64,000 nt of DNA from positions 744,001 through 808,000 of the forward strand of contig NZ_SGXJ01000001.1 of NCBI RefSeq assembly GCF_004216905.1. Direction: 5' to 3'. Source of the stretch: Kribbella sp. VKM Ac-2569 (lineage in GTDB: Bacteria > Actinomycetota > Actinomycetes > Propionibacteriales > Kribbellaceae). The notes beneath the pieces are model-generated. The model saw only the letters and a list, made by a program, of their open reading frames with translations, was not told the origin of the DNA and did no database searches. A program made the translations under genes and the position numbers. Below, one piece after another: positions 1 through 8,118 of this stretch (positions are counted from its first letter, which is position 1; every line of letters begins with the position of its first letter).

Positions 1-319
1 GGGCGAGCAGGTCGAGATGCTCGGCCGCGGTCAGGTCCGGGAAGAAGTCCAGGTCGTCGAGCAGGGTGGCGACGTCCCGGCGTACCGCCTCGGCGCGCTC
101 GTCGATCGGCAGACCGTCGAGCAGGATCTTCCCGGCCGCCGGCTCGGCCGCGCCGACGATGCACTTCAGCACGGTCGTCTTGCCCGCGCCGTTCGGCCCG
201 ACCAGGGCGATCGCCTGGCCGGCCCGCAACGTGAACGTGAGGCCCTCGATCACGGGACGGTCGCCGTACTTGTGCTGCAGATCCGTCACCGCCAGCCGAG
301 GCGCCGCCTTCTTGCTCAT
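1..319 (-). CDS. ABC transporter ATP-binding protein (3' end outside window)
   Basis: Only the first about 106 residues are present; the gene runs off the left edge. Residues 41-49 read GPNGAGKTT, a Walker A loop of an ABC ATPase, and the flanking sequence (an AVTDLQHKYGDRPVIEGL-type N-terminus, then a KILLDGLPI turn) fits the first half of such a domain. This class powers import or export from the cytoplasmic face of the membrane, but the substrate cannot be read here because the Q-loop, signature and Walker B lie outside. The ATG at 317-319 is 10 bases after the stop of the O-methyltransferase gene upstream, so the two may be co-transcribed. Confidence 0.85.
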   Translation of the reverse strand, partial: MSKKAAPRLAVTDLQHKYGDRPVIEGLTFTLRAGQAIALVGPNGAGKTTVLKCIVGAAEPAAGKILLDGLPIDERAEAVRRDVATLLDDLDFFPDLTAAEHLDLLA

Positions 320-329
320 TTCGCGCGGC

Positions 330-965
330 TCACTTCTTCCGGACCAGGGTCAGCCCGTCGCCGATCCCGAGCATGATCACGTCGACGCGGTCGTCCTTGG
401 CGACGTGCGCGTTGAACTCCTTGCGGTCCGCCGGGCCGTCCGCGTCCACCACCCGGCCGCCGGCCAGCGTGTTGTCGAACAGCAGCAGCCCGTTCGGCCG
501 GATCAGCGGCAGCACCGCCTCGAAGTACTGGATGTACCAGCCCTTGTCGGCGTCGACGAAGGCCAGGTCGAACTCGCCGTCGAGCTTCGTCACCGACTCG
601 TGCGCGTCGCCGATCCGCAGGTCGATCTTGCCCGCGACCCCGGCCCGCTCCCAGTACCTGCGGCCGATCGAGGTCCAGTCCGCGTCGACGTCCAGGCAGA
701 TCAGCTCGCCGTCGTCGGGCAGCCCGCGGGAGATCGCCAGCGCGGAGAAGCCGGTGAAGGTGCCGATCTCGACCGCCCGGCGGGCGCCGATCAGACGGGT
801 CAGCGTGGTCAGCAGACCGGCCTGGTCCGCGGTGGTCAGCATCCCCGCGGCGCTGCCGAGCTTCTCGGTCTCGGCGCGCAATTCGGTCGCGATCTCGTCC
901 AGCGGCATGCCGTGGGCGAGCATGTAGTCGTGCAGTTCCTCGGTCACCGGTACCTGATGGCCCAT
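330..965 (-). CDS. SAM-dependent O-methyltransferase (class I, COMT-like)
   Basis: A 211-residue protein of the O-methyltransferase family 3 (PF01596 type). Motif I, AVEIGTFTGFSALAIS (about 64-79), is the SAM-binding loop, and the FVDADKGWY segment (about 136-144) carries the metal/substrate aspartates typical of catechol or caffeoyl-CoA O-methyltransferases. It probably methylates a small hydroxylated aromatic in the cytoplasm; the actual acceptor is not visible. The start is ATG at 963-965, with GGAGG about 11 bases upstream and a TAATAC -10-like box at 984-989. It is divergent from the adenosine kinase gene. Confidence 0.85.
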   Translation of the reverse strand: MGHQVPVTEELHDYMLAHGMPLDEIATELRAETEKLGSAAGMLTTADQAGLLTTLTRLIGARRAVEIGTFTGFSALAISRGLPDDGELICLDVDADWTSIGRRYWERAGVAGKIDLRIGDAHESVTKLDGEFDLAFVDADKGWYIQYFEAVLPLIRPNGLLLFDNTLAGGRVVDADGPADRKEFNAHVAKDDRVDVIMLGIGDGLTLVRKK

Positions 966-1061
966 GGAAATTCACCCCTCCGTGTATTAGATCGGTCGCC
1001 TGTAGTCTCTATGGGTTGTTCGTTGGACTGACACCCACCCCACCTCGAGGGAGCACCCCGT

Positions 1062-2045
1062 ATGCGCATCGCCGTCGCCGGATCGATCGCGACCGACATC
1101 CTGATGACGTTCCCGGGCCGGTTCAAGGACCAGTTCCTCGAGGAACAGATGCACAAGGTCTCCCTCTCGTTCCTGGTCGACGAGCTGGTCGTCCACCGCG
1201 GCGGCGTCGGCGCCAACATCTGCTACGGCATGGCCCAGCTCGGGTTCCCGTCGCTGCTCGTCGGCTCGGTCGGCGCCGACTTCGTCGAGTACGGCGCGGC
1301 GCTGACAGCGGCCGGCGTGGACATCTCGCACGTCCGCGTCTGCGCGAACGTACACACTGCCCGGTTCACCTGTACGACGGACCTGGACGCGAACCAGATC
1401 GCCTCGTTCTACACCGGAGCGATGGCCGAGGCGCGTGAGCTCGACCTGGGCGCGATCCATCAGGCCGCGGGCGGTGTCGACCTGGTGCTGATCGGCGCCG
1501 ACGACCCGGAAGCGATGCTCAAGCACACCCAGCTGGCCAAGCAGCACGGCATCGCGGTCGCGGCCGACCCGTCGCAGCAGATGGCGCGGATGGACGGTGC
1601 CGACATCCGCACGCTCGTCGACGGCGCGGCGTACCTGTTCAGCAACGAGTACGAGGCCGGGCTGATGGTGCAGAAGACCGGCTGGAGCCACGACGAGATC
1701 CTCGAGCGGGTCGGCGTACGCGTCACGACCCACGGCGGCGACGGCGTCGTGATCGAGGACAGCAGCGGGATCCTCGCGAAGGTCCCGGCGGTGCCCGCGC
1801 CGAACCTGGTCGACCCGACCGGTGGCGGCGACGCCTTCCGGGCCGGCTACCTGACCGGCCGCGCCGCCGGACTCGACCACGAAGCGGCCGCCCACCTCGG
1901 CTGCACGCTGGCGACCACGGTGCTGGAGACGGTCGGCACCCAGGAGTACAGCCTGGACCACCCCACGTTCCTCGACCGGCTCACCAGCACGTACGGCGCC
2001 GACGCTGCCGCCACCGCGAAGCAGGCGCTGAGCGTGATCTCCTAG
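1062..2045 (+). CDS. adoK: Adenosine kinase (PfkB family)
   Basis: A 327-residue PfkB-family sugar/nucleoside kinase. It matches the mycobacterial adenosine kinase (AdoK/CbhK) along its length: an N-terminal AVAGSIATDILM, an HKVSLSFLVDELVVHRGG segment, TARFTCTTD, AADPSQQMARM, and the C-terminal catalytic DPTGGGDAFRAG with its anion-hole glycines and base aspartate. It phosphorylates adenosine to AMP in purine salvage. AGGGAG lies 8 bases before the ATG. The stop lies in the first of two copies of the 10-mer TCTCCTAGGT (2038-2047 and 2053-2062); the second copy carries the stop of the convergent lipoprotein gene. Confidence 0.9.
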   Translation: MRIAVAGSIATDILMTFPGRFKDQFLEEQMHKVSLSFLVDELVVHRGGVGANICYGMAQLGFPSLLVGSVGADFVEYGAALTAAGVDISHVRVCANVHTARFTCTTDLDANQIASFYTGAMAEARELDLGAIHQAAGGVDLVLIGADDPEAMLKHTQLAKQHGIAVAADPSQQMARMDGADIRTLVDGAAYLFSNEYEAGLMVQKTGWSHDEILERVGVRVTTHGGDGVVIEDSSGILAKVPAVPAPNLVDPTGGGDAFRAGYLTGRAAGLDHEAAAHLGCTLATTVLETVGTQEYSLDHPTFLDRLTSTYGADAAATAKQALSVIS

Positions 2046-2056
2046 GTCCCCGTCTC

Positions 2057-2518
2057 CTAGGTAGAGGTGATCCGGTCGATCGTGAAGGTGGCCTGTTTGC
2101 TGTTCGCGATCCCGACCCGGATCCGGTAGCCGCCGATCGCCGCGGACTTCTTCGGCCCGAGCGTGACGTGCTTGTTGCCGACGTAGAAGGTGATGGCGGT
2201 CTTGTGCCGCTCGTACCCGACCATCTGCCCGCCGTTGCAGGTGAAGCCCTGGTCGGAAATGAAGATGTTGCTGCCCGAGAAGTTGAACCTGCCGTCCTTG
2301 AACGACCCGGTGCAGTCCGCCTCCGGCACAACCGGCTTGGGCTTCACCGTCGGCTTCGGCGTCGGCTTCGGAGTGGGCCGCGGGGTAGGCGTGACGATGG
2401 ACGTCGGCGTACTGCTGACCGGCGTCGCCCCACCCTGCGACCAGTTCCCGGACTCACCGCTGCACCCGGCCAGCACCAGCGCCACACTCACCACGCCCAA
2501 CCACCGCATCTGACCCAT
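2057..2518 (-). CDS. Putative lipoprotein, Pro/Lys/Thr-rich linker
   Basis: A 153-residue predicted lipoprotein of unknown function. A short hydrophobic signal is followed by a lipobox LAGC with the lipidated Cys at about residue 19. Next comes a flexible stretch of repeated TPKPTPKP-like units (about 40-65), which probably spans the cell-wall space, and then a small C-terminal domain of about 85 residues containing two Cys that could form a disulfide. No family is recognised. It faces adenosine kinase tail to tail and may be the last gene of the minus-strand transcript that includes the GntR gene. The start may be the ATG at codon 1 or codon 4. Confidence 0.7.
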   Translation of the reverse strand: MGQMRWLGVVSVALVLAGCSGESGNWSQGGATPVSSTPTSIVTPTPRPTPKPTPKPTVKPKPVVPEADCTGSFKDGRFNFSGSNIFISDQGFTCNGGQMVGYERHKTAITFYVGNKHVTLGPKKSAAIGGYRIRVGIANSKQATFTIDRITST

Positions 2519-2571
2519 ACCGCCAGCGTCCCAACGATCCGGGTGTCAGGGCGCAGAGTGGCCGCAACCTG

Positions 2572-3252
2572 TCACGACGACCGGGCCCACAGTCCTCGGA
2601 CGTGGCCGATGTGGCGGCGCATCAGTTGCTCGGCGCCCTCGCCGTCGCCGGCCTCTACCAGGTCCAGCAGTTCGTGGTGTTCGGTGGCGGACGGGACCAG
2701 GCGGCCGCTCTCGACCAGTGGAGTGAGGCCGAGCAGGCGCGTCTGCGAGCGCAGGTCCGACACGACGTCGACGAGTTTCTGGTTGCCGGAGTACGCGAGC
2801 AGCGTCACGTGGAAGACCCGGTCGGCCTCGATGTACGCGATCAGGTCGCCGGCCTGGGCAGCCACCACGATGTCCTCGGCCAGCCGCCGCAACCGCGGGT
2901 AGTCCTTCGCCGGGATCGCGGGTACGACGTCCCGGATCGTCGGCGGCTCGATCAGCTGGCGGAGCGCCGCCAGGTTGTCGAGGTCCTCGTCGGACACGTC
3001 GGTGACCCGGAAGCCCTTGTTCCGCAACGAGATCACCAGGCCCTCGCGGACCAGGTCCAGCATCGCCTCGCGGACCGGCGTCGCGGAGACCCCGAACCGC
3101 GCGCCGAGCGTCGGCGCCGAGTACACCTCCCCCGGCTTCAGCTCGCCGGAGATCACCGCCGCCCGCAGGGCATTGGCGACGCTGTCGCGCAGGTTCTCGC
3201 GTTGCGCCAGCCGCCGTACGCTCGGCAGCGGCCCGATCGAATCGGCAGCCAT
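2572..3252 (-). CDS. GntR-family regulator with FCD effector domain
   Basis: A 226-residue FadR-subfamily regulator. The N-terminal winged helix (about 20-85) contains APTLGARFGVSATPVREAMLDLVREGL, the usual GntR recognition helix, and the C-terminal FCD domain (about 95-215) keeps the D/H metal-ligand pattern (D..H.., then H in EHHELLD and H in RRHIGHV). Such proteins are usually repressors relieved by a carboxylate or sugar acid. It sits 43 bases downstream of the proline iminopeptidase gene, at the end of the GH127/peptide-transporter operon, so it may control that operon. GGAGG lies close upstream of the ATG. Confidence 0.88.
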   Translation of the reverse strand: MAADSIGPLPSVRRLAQRENLRDSVANALRAAVISGELKPGEVYSAPTLGARFGVSATPVREAMLDLVREGLVISLRNKGFRVTDVSDEDLDNLAALRQLIEPPTIRDVVPAIPAKDYPRLRRLAEDIVVAAQAGDLIAYIEADRVFHVTLLAYSGNQKLVDVVSDLRSQTRLLGLTPLVESGRLVPSATEHHELLDLVEAGDGEGAEQLMRRHIGHVRGLWARSS

Positions 3253-3295
3253 GGTTCACCTCCTGGGGTCGCCGCCTATTGTGAAGCACCGGTCA

Positions 3296-4573
3296 TCAGC
3301 GATGAGGGATGCCACCCCCGATGGAGGCGACCAGCTCGGTGAGCCGCTCGAAGACCCGCTGCGTGCTCAGCCCGTCGTGCTCGTACTCGTTCGTCACCCA
3401 CGCCTGCACGTTGCCGACCCGGTGCGCGGTGTCCAGCTGCAACCCGGAGTCGACGTACATGTCGTCGAAATACACCGCAGCCGCCACCGGTACGTCGTTC
3501 GCGGCCAGCCGCTCGAGGTCGTACAGCTCCGGCCACCGCGGCCGCTGCGCCAGCACCTCGACCGCGCCCTGGAACGGCCGCAGCCCGCGGATCTCCTCGA
3601 ACATCCAGGGGTACATCATCTCGCCGGTGAACAGCAGCGGCCGCGCGTCCTCGGCGAACTCGGGATGCCGCGCCCGCTCCGCCTCGGCCGCCCACCCGGT
3701 CGCCCCGTCACCGGATCCGTAGATGCTCTCCTGCAGCGCGGCGAACAGCGGTCCGCCGACGTACGACGACGCTCCCAGCACCTGGCCGAGGAAGCCGTCG
3801 GACAGTTCGTCGCCGTCGAAGGCCTCGTCGATCAGCCAGTGGATGCGCTCGTACCCGGGCTTCATCCCGAAGTCGATCCCGAGCGACTGCAACCGCCGTA
3901 CCGTCAGCCGATCGCCGTCCGGCAGCAGTACTTCGGACTCTGCCAGCCGGTCCGCGATCCGGCCGATCCGCTCCTCGTTGTGCGGGTACCGCCGGTAGAA
4001 CTCCCGGTTCTTGGCCGCCACCCGCGGATAGGTCCGCCGGTACACCTCGGCCGCCGACGGGTCGATCGACGCGAGCCCACCGGTCACGTAGCACGCGGTC
4101 AAGGCATCCGGCGCCTTGGACAAGTAGGTGAGCGTGAGGAAACCGCCGTAGCTCTGGCCGAGTGTCGACCAGCGGCGGCCGCCGAAGACCTTGTTCCGCA
4201 GCTGCTCGGCGTCCGAGATGATCGAGCCCGCCCGGAAACACGCCAGGTAGTCGGCGCCTTCCTCGGCCGACATCGACGCCATCCGCCGCCCGCTGACCGG
4301 CGTACTCCGGCCCGTGCCGCGCTGGTCCATCAACACGACCCGGTAGTTCTTCAGCGCGTGCTCGATCCACCCCGACACCCCGGTCGGTCGCGGGCCCTTC
4401 CCACCGGGTCCGCCCTGCAGGAACAGCAGGCACGGCAGGTCCTCGTCCTTCCGCGTCGGATCGATCAGCTCCCGCGCGAACACGGTGATCGACTCGCCCG
4501 GGTCGGACCAGTCCAGCGGCACCGAAACCTCGTGCTCACGAACATGCATCCCCGGAATCGTGTAGCTCGTCAT
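3296..4573 (-). CDS. pip: Proline iminopeptidase (peptidase S33)
   Basis: A 425-residue alpha/beta hydrolase of the long proline iminopeptidase type (Aeromonas-like, also about 425 residues). Visible landmarks are LLFLQGGPGG (oxyanion loop, about 50-58), DQRGTGRSTP, the nucleophile elbow GQSYGG (Ser about 141), FTGEMMYPWMFE, the acid Asp in YFDDMYVD (about 370) and the His in TNEYEHDG (about 398). It removes N-terminal proline, and in some homologues hydroxyproline, from peptides in the cytoplasm; no signal peptide is seen. The ATG overlaps the stop of the upstream ATPase gene (ATGA), so it is translationally coupled to the peptide importer. Confidence 0.9.
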   Translation of the reverse strand: MTSYTIPGMHVREHEVSVPLDWSDPGESITVFARELIDPTRKDEDLPCLLFLQGGPGGKGPRPTGVSGWIEHALKNYRVVLMDQRGTGRSTPVSGRRMASMSAEEGADYLACFRAGSIISDAEQLRNKVFGGRRWSTLGQSYGGFLTLTYLSKAPDALTACYVTGGLASIDPSAAEVYRRTYPRVAAKNREFYRRYPHNEERIGRIADRLAESEVLLPDGDRLTVRRLQSLGIDFGMKPGYERIHWLIDEAFDGDELSDGFLGQVLGASSYVGGPLFAALQESIYGSGDGATGWAAEAERARHPEFAEDARPLLFTGEMMYPWMFEEIRGLRPFQGAVEVLAQRPRWPELYDLERLAANDVPVAAAVYFDDMYVDSGLQLDTAHRVGNVQAWVTNEYEHDGLSTQRVFERLTELVASIGGGIPHR

Positions 4574-5394
4574 GAAGCCTTCTTCCCCCTGCGTCTGGCG
4601 TCCCATTCCGGGTTGATCCGCGGTACGGCGGCCAGCAGCGTCTTCGTGTACTCGTCCTGAGGATCCCCGAACACCTGGTCCCGTGTCCCCACCTCGACGA
4701 TTCTGCCTCGGTTCATTACCGCGACCCGCTGTGAGATCTGCCGTACGACGGCCAGGTCGTGCGCGATGAAGACGTAGCTGAACCCGCTCTCCCGCTGCAG
4801 CCGCATCAGCAGCTCCAGCACCTGCGCCTGGATCGACACGTCGAGCGCCGACACCGCCTCGTCGCAGATCACCAGCTTCGGGTTCACCGCGAGCGCCCGG
4901 GCGATCCCGATCCGCTGCGCCTGGCCGCCGGAGAACTGCGCCGGGTACCGCCGGCAATGGTCCGGGTTCAGCCCGACCCGCTCCATGAGCTCCTGCGTGA
5001 ACGCCCGCCGCCCGCCCTTCGGCGTGATCCCCTGGTACGTCAGCGGCGCAGTGACGATCCCCTCCACCGTGTACCGCGGGTTCAGCGACGAAAACGGATC
5101 CTGGAACACCACCTGCACGTTATTCCTGAACGACGCCAGTTCCTTGCCCCTGGCCCTCGTCACGTCCTGCCCGTCGAACACGACCGCCCCGGCGGTCGGC
5201 TCGAGCAACCGGGCCGCGATCCGCGCGGTCGTGGACTTGCCACTGCCCGACTCCCCCACGATCGCGAGCGTCTCACCGAGCTCCACCTCGAAGCTCACGT
5301 CGTCGACCGCCGTGAACACCGACTTGCGAGCCATCGTCCCTTCGCCCCTGGTGACGAACTCCTTCGTCACCCCGCGCACCTCAAGCAAAGTCAC
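4570..5394 (-). CDS. Oligopeptide ABC transporter ATPase, DppF/OppF type
   Basis: A 274-residue ATPase that energises peptide import with its DppD-like partner. Walker [10 protein letters not shown] (about 49-57), the Q-loop [11 protein letters not shown], the signature [15 protein letters not shown], Walker [14 protein letters not shown] and the H-loop IAHDL are all intact. The C-terminal extension after residue 230 ([25 protein letters not shown]) is the oligopeptide/dipeptide-specific OppF/DppF tail. Translation starts at GTG (5392-5394), which overlaps the preceding stop (GTGA), and the gene's own stop overlaps the ATG of the iminopeptidase gene. Confidence 0.92.
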   Translation of the reverse strand: MTLLEVRGVTKEFVTRGEGTMARKSVFTAVDDVSFEVELGETLAIVGESGSGKSTTARIAARLLEPTAGAVVFDGQDVTRARGKELASFRNNVQVVFQDPFSSLNPRYTVEGIVTAPLTYQGITPKGGRRAFTQELMERVGLNPDHCRRYPAQFSGGQAQRIGIARALAVNPKLVICDEAVSALDVSIQAQVLELLMRLQRESGFSYVFIAHDLAVVRQISQRVAVMNRGRIVEVGTRDQVFGDPQDEYTKTLLAAVPRINPEWDARRRGKKAS

Positions 5395-6194
5395 AGTGCC
5401 ACCTCGTCATCGATCCGCGGTACGGCGTCCAGCAGCATCCGCGTGTACTCGTGCCGCGGATCCGAGAACACCTGCTCCGCGGTCCCGTACTCGACCGGAT
5501 CACCCGACTGCATCACCAGCACCCGCTGGGCGATCGAGCTGATCACCGCGAGATCGTGGGTGATGAACATCATCCCGGTCCCGGTCGTGGACTGCAGCTC
5601 GCTGAGCAGCTCCAGGATCTGCGCTTGCACGGTCACGTCCAGCGCGGTCGTCGGCTCGTCCGCGATCAGCAACGACGGCGAACAGCACAACGCCATCGCG
5701 ATCATCACGCGCTGCCGCATACCGCCGGAGAACTGGTGTGGGTAGTGGTCGACCCGGCGCGCCGCATCCGGGATGTGCACTCGCTCCAGCGCCTCGATCG
5801 CGACCCGCCGGGCGGCCCGTCGCGTTCCACCGCGATGCGTCCGGTACATCTCCTCGATCTGCAAACCGACGGTGTAATAGGGATTCAGCGACGACAACGG
5901 GTCCTGGAACACCATCGAGATCGCGTTGCCACGCACGGATTTCAGGTCGCGATCCGAGCGCCCTAGCAACTCGGCACCGTCCAGCCGGACGCTGCCCGAC
6001 GTACGGGCGCCACGTGGCAGCAGCCCGAGTACGGCGAGGGCGGTCATCGACTTGCCCGACCCGGACTCGCCGACGATCCCGACCGTCTCGTCCCGGCCGA
6101 CCGTGAACGACACGTTCTTCACCACGTCGACCGGTCCGCGGCTCGTCGGCAATGTGACAGTCAGATTGTCGACAACGAACAATTCGTCACTCAT
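5391..6194 (-). CDS. Oligopeptide ABC transporter ATPase, DppD/OppD type
   Basis: A 267-residue ATPase with Walker [11 protein letters not shown]-loop [11 protein letters not shown], signature [15 protein letters not shown], Walker [14 protein letters not shown] and the switch His in FITHDLAV, followed by the DppD-type tail [17 protein letters not shown]. It forms the heterodimeric motor with the next gene product. The frame is open further upstream, but the ATG at 6192-6194 ([13 protein letters not shown]) is chosen because it overlaps the stop of the permease gene as ATGA and gives the normal family start. Confidence 0.92.
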   Translation of the reverse strand: MSDELFVVDNLTVTLPTSRGPVDVVKNVSFTVGRDETVGIVGESGSGKSMTALAVLGLLPRGARTSGSVRLDGAELLGRSDRDLKSVRGNAISMVFQDPLSSLNPYYTVGLQIEEMYRTHRGGTRRAARRVAIEALERVHIPDAARRVDHYPHQFSGGMRQRVMIAMALCCSPSLLIADEPTTALDVTVQAQILELLSELQSTTGTGMMFITHDLAVISSIAQRVLVMQSGDPVEYGTAEQVFSDPRHEYTRMLLDAVPRIDDEVAL

Positions 6195-7174
6195 GACGAC
6201 ACCACCCGTACCCGCGGATCGAGGGCCGTGTACAGCAGGTCCACCACGACGTTGCCGATGACAACAAAGAAGGCGGCGAGCAGGGTGACCGCCATGATCA
6301 CCGGCTGGTCGTTCTTGGCGATCGAGTCGGCGGCCATCTTGCCGATCCCGTTCAGTCCGAACACGGTCTCGGTGATCAGCGCGCCGCCGAGCAGGCCGGC
6401 GAAATCCATCCCGAAGATCGTGGTGATCGGCGTCAGCGCGGGCCGCAACGCGTGCCGGCGCATGATCAGCGCGCCGCTCAGTCCCTTGGCCCGCGCGGTC
6501 CGGTAGTAGTTCTCGGCCAGCGTGTCGATGACATTGCTCCGGGTCAGCCGTGCGTACAGACACGCGTAGCCGACGGCGAGCACGACCCACGGCATCAGGT
6601 ACGACTCGAGCCACAGCAGCGGGTCGTCCGCGAACGGCACCGCCGACGGGAACGGCAGCAGTTGCAGCTTTACGACGAGCACGTACTGCAGCACCAACGC
6701 GAGCACGTAGTTCGGCACGCTCACACCGCCGAGCGCAAGGCCCATCGCAGACCGGTCCCACCACGTGCCCTGCTTGACCGCGCTGACCAGACCACCGATC
6801 ACGCCGACGAGCAGCCACAGTACGGCGGCACCCACAGCGACCGTGATGCTCACTGGCAGCCGCGCGGTGATCATGCTCCACACCGACTCGTTGGTCTGGA
6901 AGCTGTACCCGAGACACGGCGCCGAGCAGTGCACCGAGCCGTAGTCGCGGCCCGCGAAGATCCCACTCAGGAAGTCCCAGAACTGCGTGAGGAGCGGCTG
7001 GTTGAGCCCGAGCACGTCACGGATCGAGTCGATGCGCTCCGGCGTACATGTCTTGCCGCAGATCATCACCGCGGGATCCGGTGAGAGCTTGAAGAAGATC
7101 AGGTACGTGAACAGGCAAACGGCCAGCAGGATCAGGACGACGCCCCCAAGGCGGCCGAGGACATAGCGCATCAT
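6191..7174 (-). CDS. Oligopeptide ABC transporter permease, DppB type
   Basis: A 327-residue inner-membrane permease. A first transmembrane helix at about 9-30 is followed by a long extracytoplasmic loop with four Cys (MICGKTCTPE and VHCSAPCLGY), then five more helices. The EAA loop, YYRTARAKGLSGALIMRRHALRPAL (about 222-247), docks with the ATPases. Six helices and the SVPNYVLALVLQY segment are typical of DppB. The paired Cys in the outer loop are more than usual and might form disulfides. Start and stop overlap the neighbouring genes by 4 bases each. Confidence 0.92.
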   Translation of the reverse strand: MMRYVLGRLGGVVLILLAVCLFTYLIFFKLSPDPAVMICGKTCTPERIDSIRDVLGLNQPLLTQFWDFLSGIFAGRDYGSVHCSAPCLGYSFQTNESVWSMITARLPVSITVAVGAAVLWLLVGVIGGLVSAVKQGTWWDRSAMGLALGGVSVPNYVLALVLQYVLVVKLQLLPFPSAVPFADDPLLWLESYLMPWVVLAVGYACLYARLTRSNVIDTLAENYYRTARAKGLSGALIMRRHALRPALTPITTIFGMDFAGLLGGALITETVFGLNGIGKMAADSIAKNDQPVIMAVTLLAAFFVVIGNVVVDLLYTALDPRVRVVSS

Positions 7175-8118
7175 GCGGCTTCTCCTTGGTCGATGAGGGT
7201 TCGGATCTTGTCGCCGAGGACGGTCAGGGAGAGCACGGTGAGGAACAGGAACAGGCCGGGGATCGCGAAGAACATCGGGTCCACCGAGTACCAGCTCACC
7301 GAGCTCGAAATCATCTGGCCCCAGGAAGCGGTCGGCGGCGAGACACCGACGCCGAGGAAGGACAGGCCCGCCTCGGTGCCGATGTAGCCGGGGATCGCGA
7401 GCGTCGTCATCACGACGATCGAGCCGCGCAGGTTCGGCAGGATCTCCCGGAACACCACCTGCGAGTCCTTCGCCCCGGACGCCCGCGCCGCCTCGACGAA
7501 CTCGCGGTTCGCCAGCGTCATCGTCTGGCCGCGGATCACCCGCGCCAGGTACGGCCAGCCGAACGCACTGATCACCACGACCAGCAGCACCGGCCGGTTA
7601 CCCGACGGCAGCGACGACAGGATCGCGATCATGAAGATCAGCGCCGGGAACGCCATCAGGAAGTCCATCAGCCGGGAGATCACCTGGTCGACCCAGCCGC
7701 GGTAGAACCCGGCGAGCATGCCGAGCACGACGCCGAGGATCCCGGTCAGCAGGGTCGCCGAGAGCGAGATCGTGATCGACACGCGCGCGCCGTACACGAT
7801 CCGCGCGAACAGGTCGCGGCCGTTCTGCGGCTCGACGCCGAACCAGTGCGAGCCGCTGATCCCGCCGAGCGAACCGTGCGGTACGCCGCCGAGGTCGGAG
7901 TTGATCGCGGCCGAGTCGAACTGGTACGGCCCCCAGCCGCTGAGCTTGGTGATCAGCGGCGCGGCGACCGCCATCAGGACCACGATCGCCAGGAACACCA
8001 GGCACGCGAGCGCGCCCTTGTCCCTGGTGACCGCGGTGAGGATCCGCCGGCCCGAGGTGGGCGGTGCCGACGACGGCACCACCTCCTCGACTTCGGCAAG
8101 GGTCGGACTTGTTGTCAC
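7171..8118 (-). CDS. Oligopeptide ABC transporter permease, DppC type
   Basis: A 315-residue permease with the short cytoplasmic N-terminus and OppC-type N-terminal region (to about 110), then the binding-protein-dependent transport domain. The EAA motif, FVEAARASGAKDSQVVFREILPNL (about 218-241), is clear. The GVEPQNGRDLFARIVYGARVS segment before the second helix is diagnostic of DppC/OppC. It starts at GTG (8116-8118), sharing GTGA with the stop of the binding-protein gene, and ends in ATGA with the DppB gene. Confidence 0.92.
   Translation of the reverse strand: MTTSPTLAEVEEVVPSSAPPTSGRRILTAVTRDKGALACLVFLAIVVLMAVAAPLITKLSGWGPYQFDSAAINSDLGGVPHGSLGGISGSHWFGVEPQNGRDLFARIVYGARVSITISLSATLLTGILGVVLGMLAGFYRGWVDQVISRLMDFLMAFPALIFMIAILSSLPSGNRPVLLVVVISAFGWPYLARVIRGQTMTLANREFVEAARASGAKDSQVVFREILPNLRGSIVVMTTLAIPGYIGTEAGLSFLGVGVSPPTASWGQMISSSVSWYSVDPMFFAIPGLFLFLTVLSLTVLGDKIRTLIDQGEAA

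Noticed and set aside
2038..2062. Direct repeat TCTCCTAGGT at the adoK stop
   Set aside because: Only ten bases and 15 bp apart; probably a small slippage event with no function beyond supplying stops for both convergent genes.
5391..6917. Longer version of the DppD-like ATPase starting far upstream
   Set aside because: The upstream part runs through the permease gene in another frame and is Arg-rich noise; ATG 6194 gives the normal family start and an ATGA overlap.
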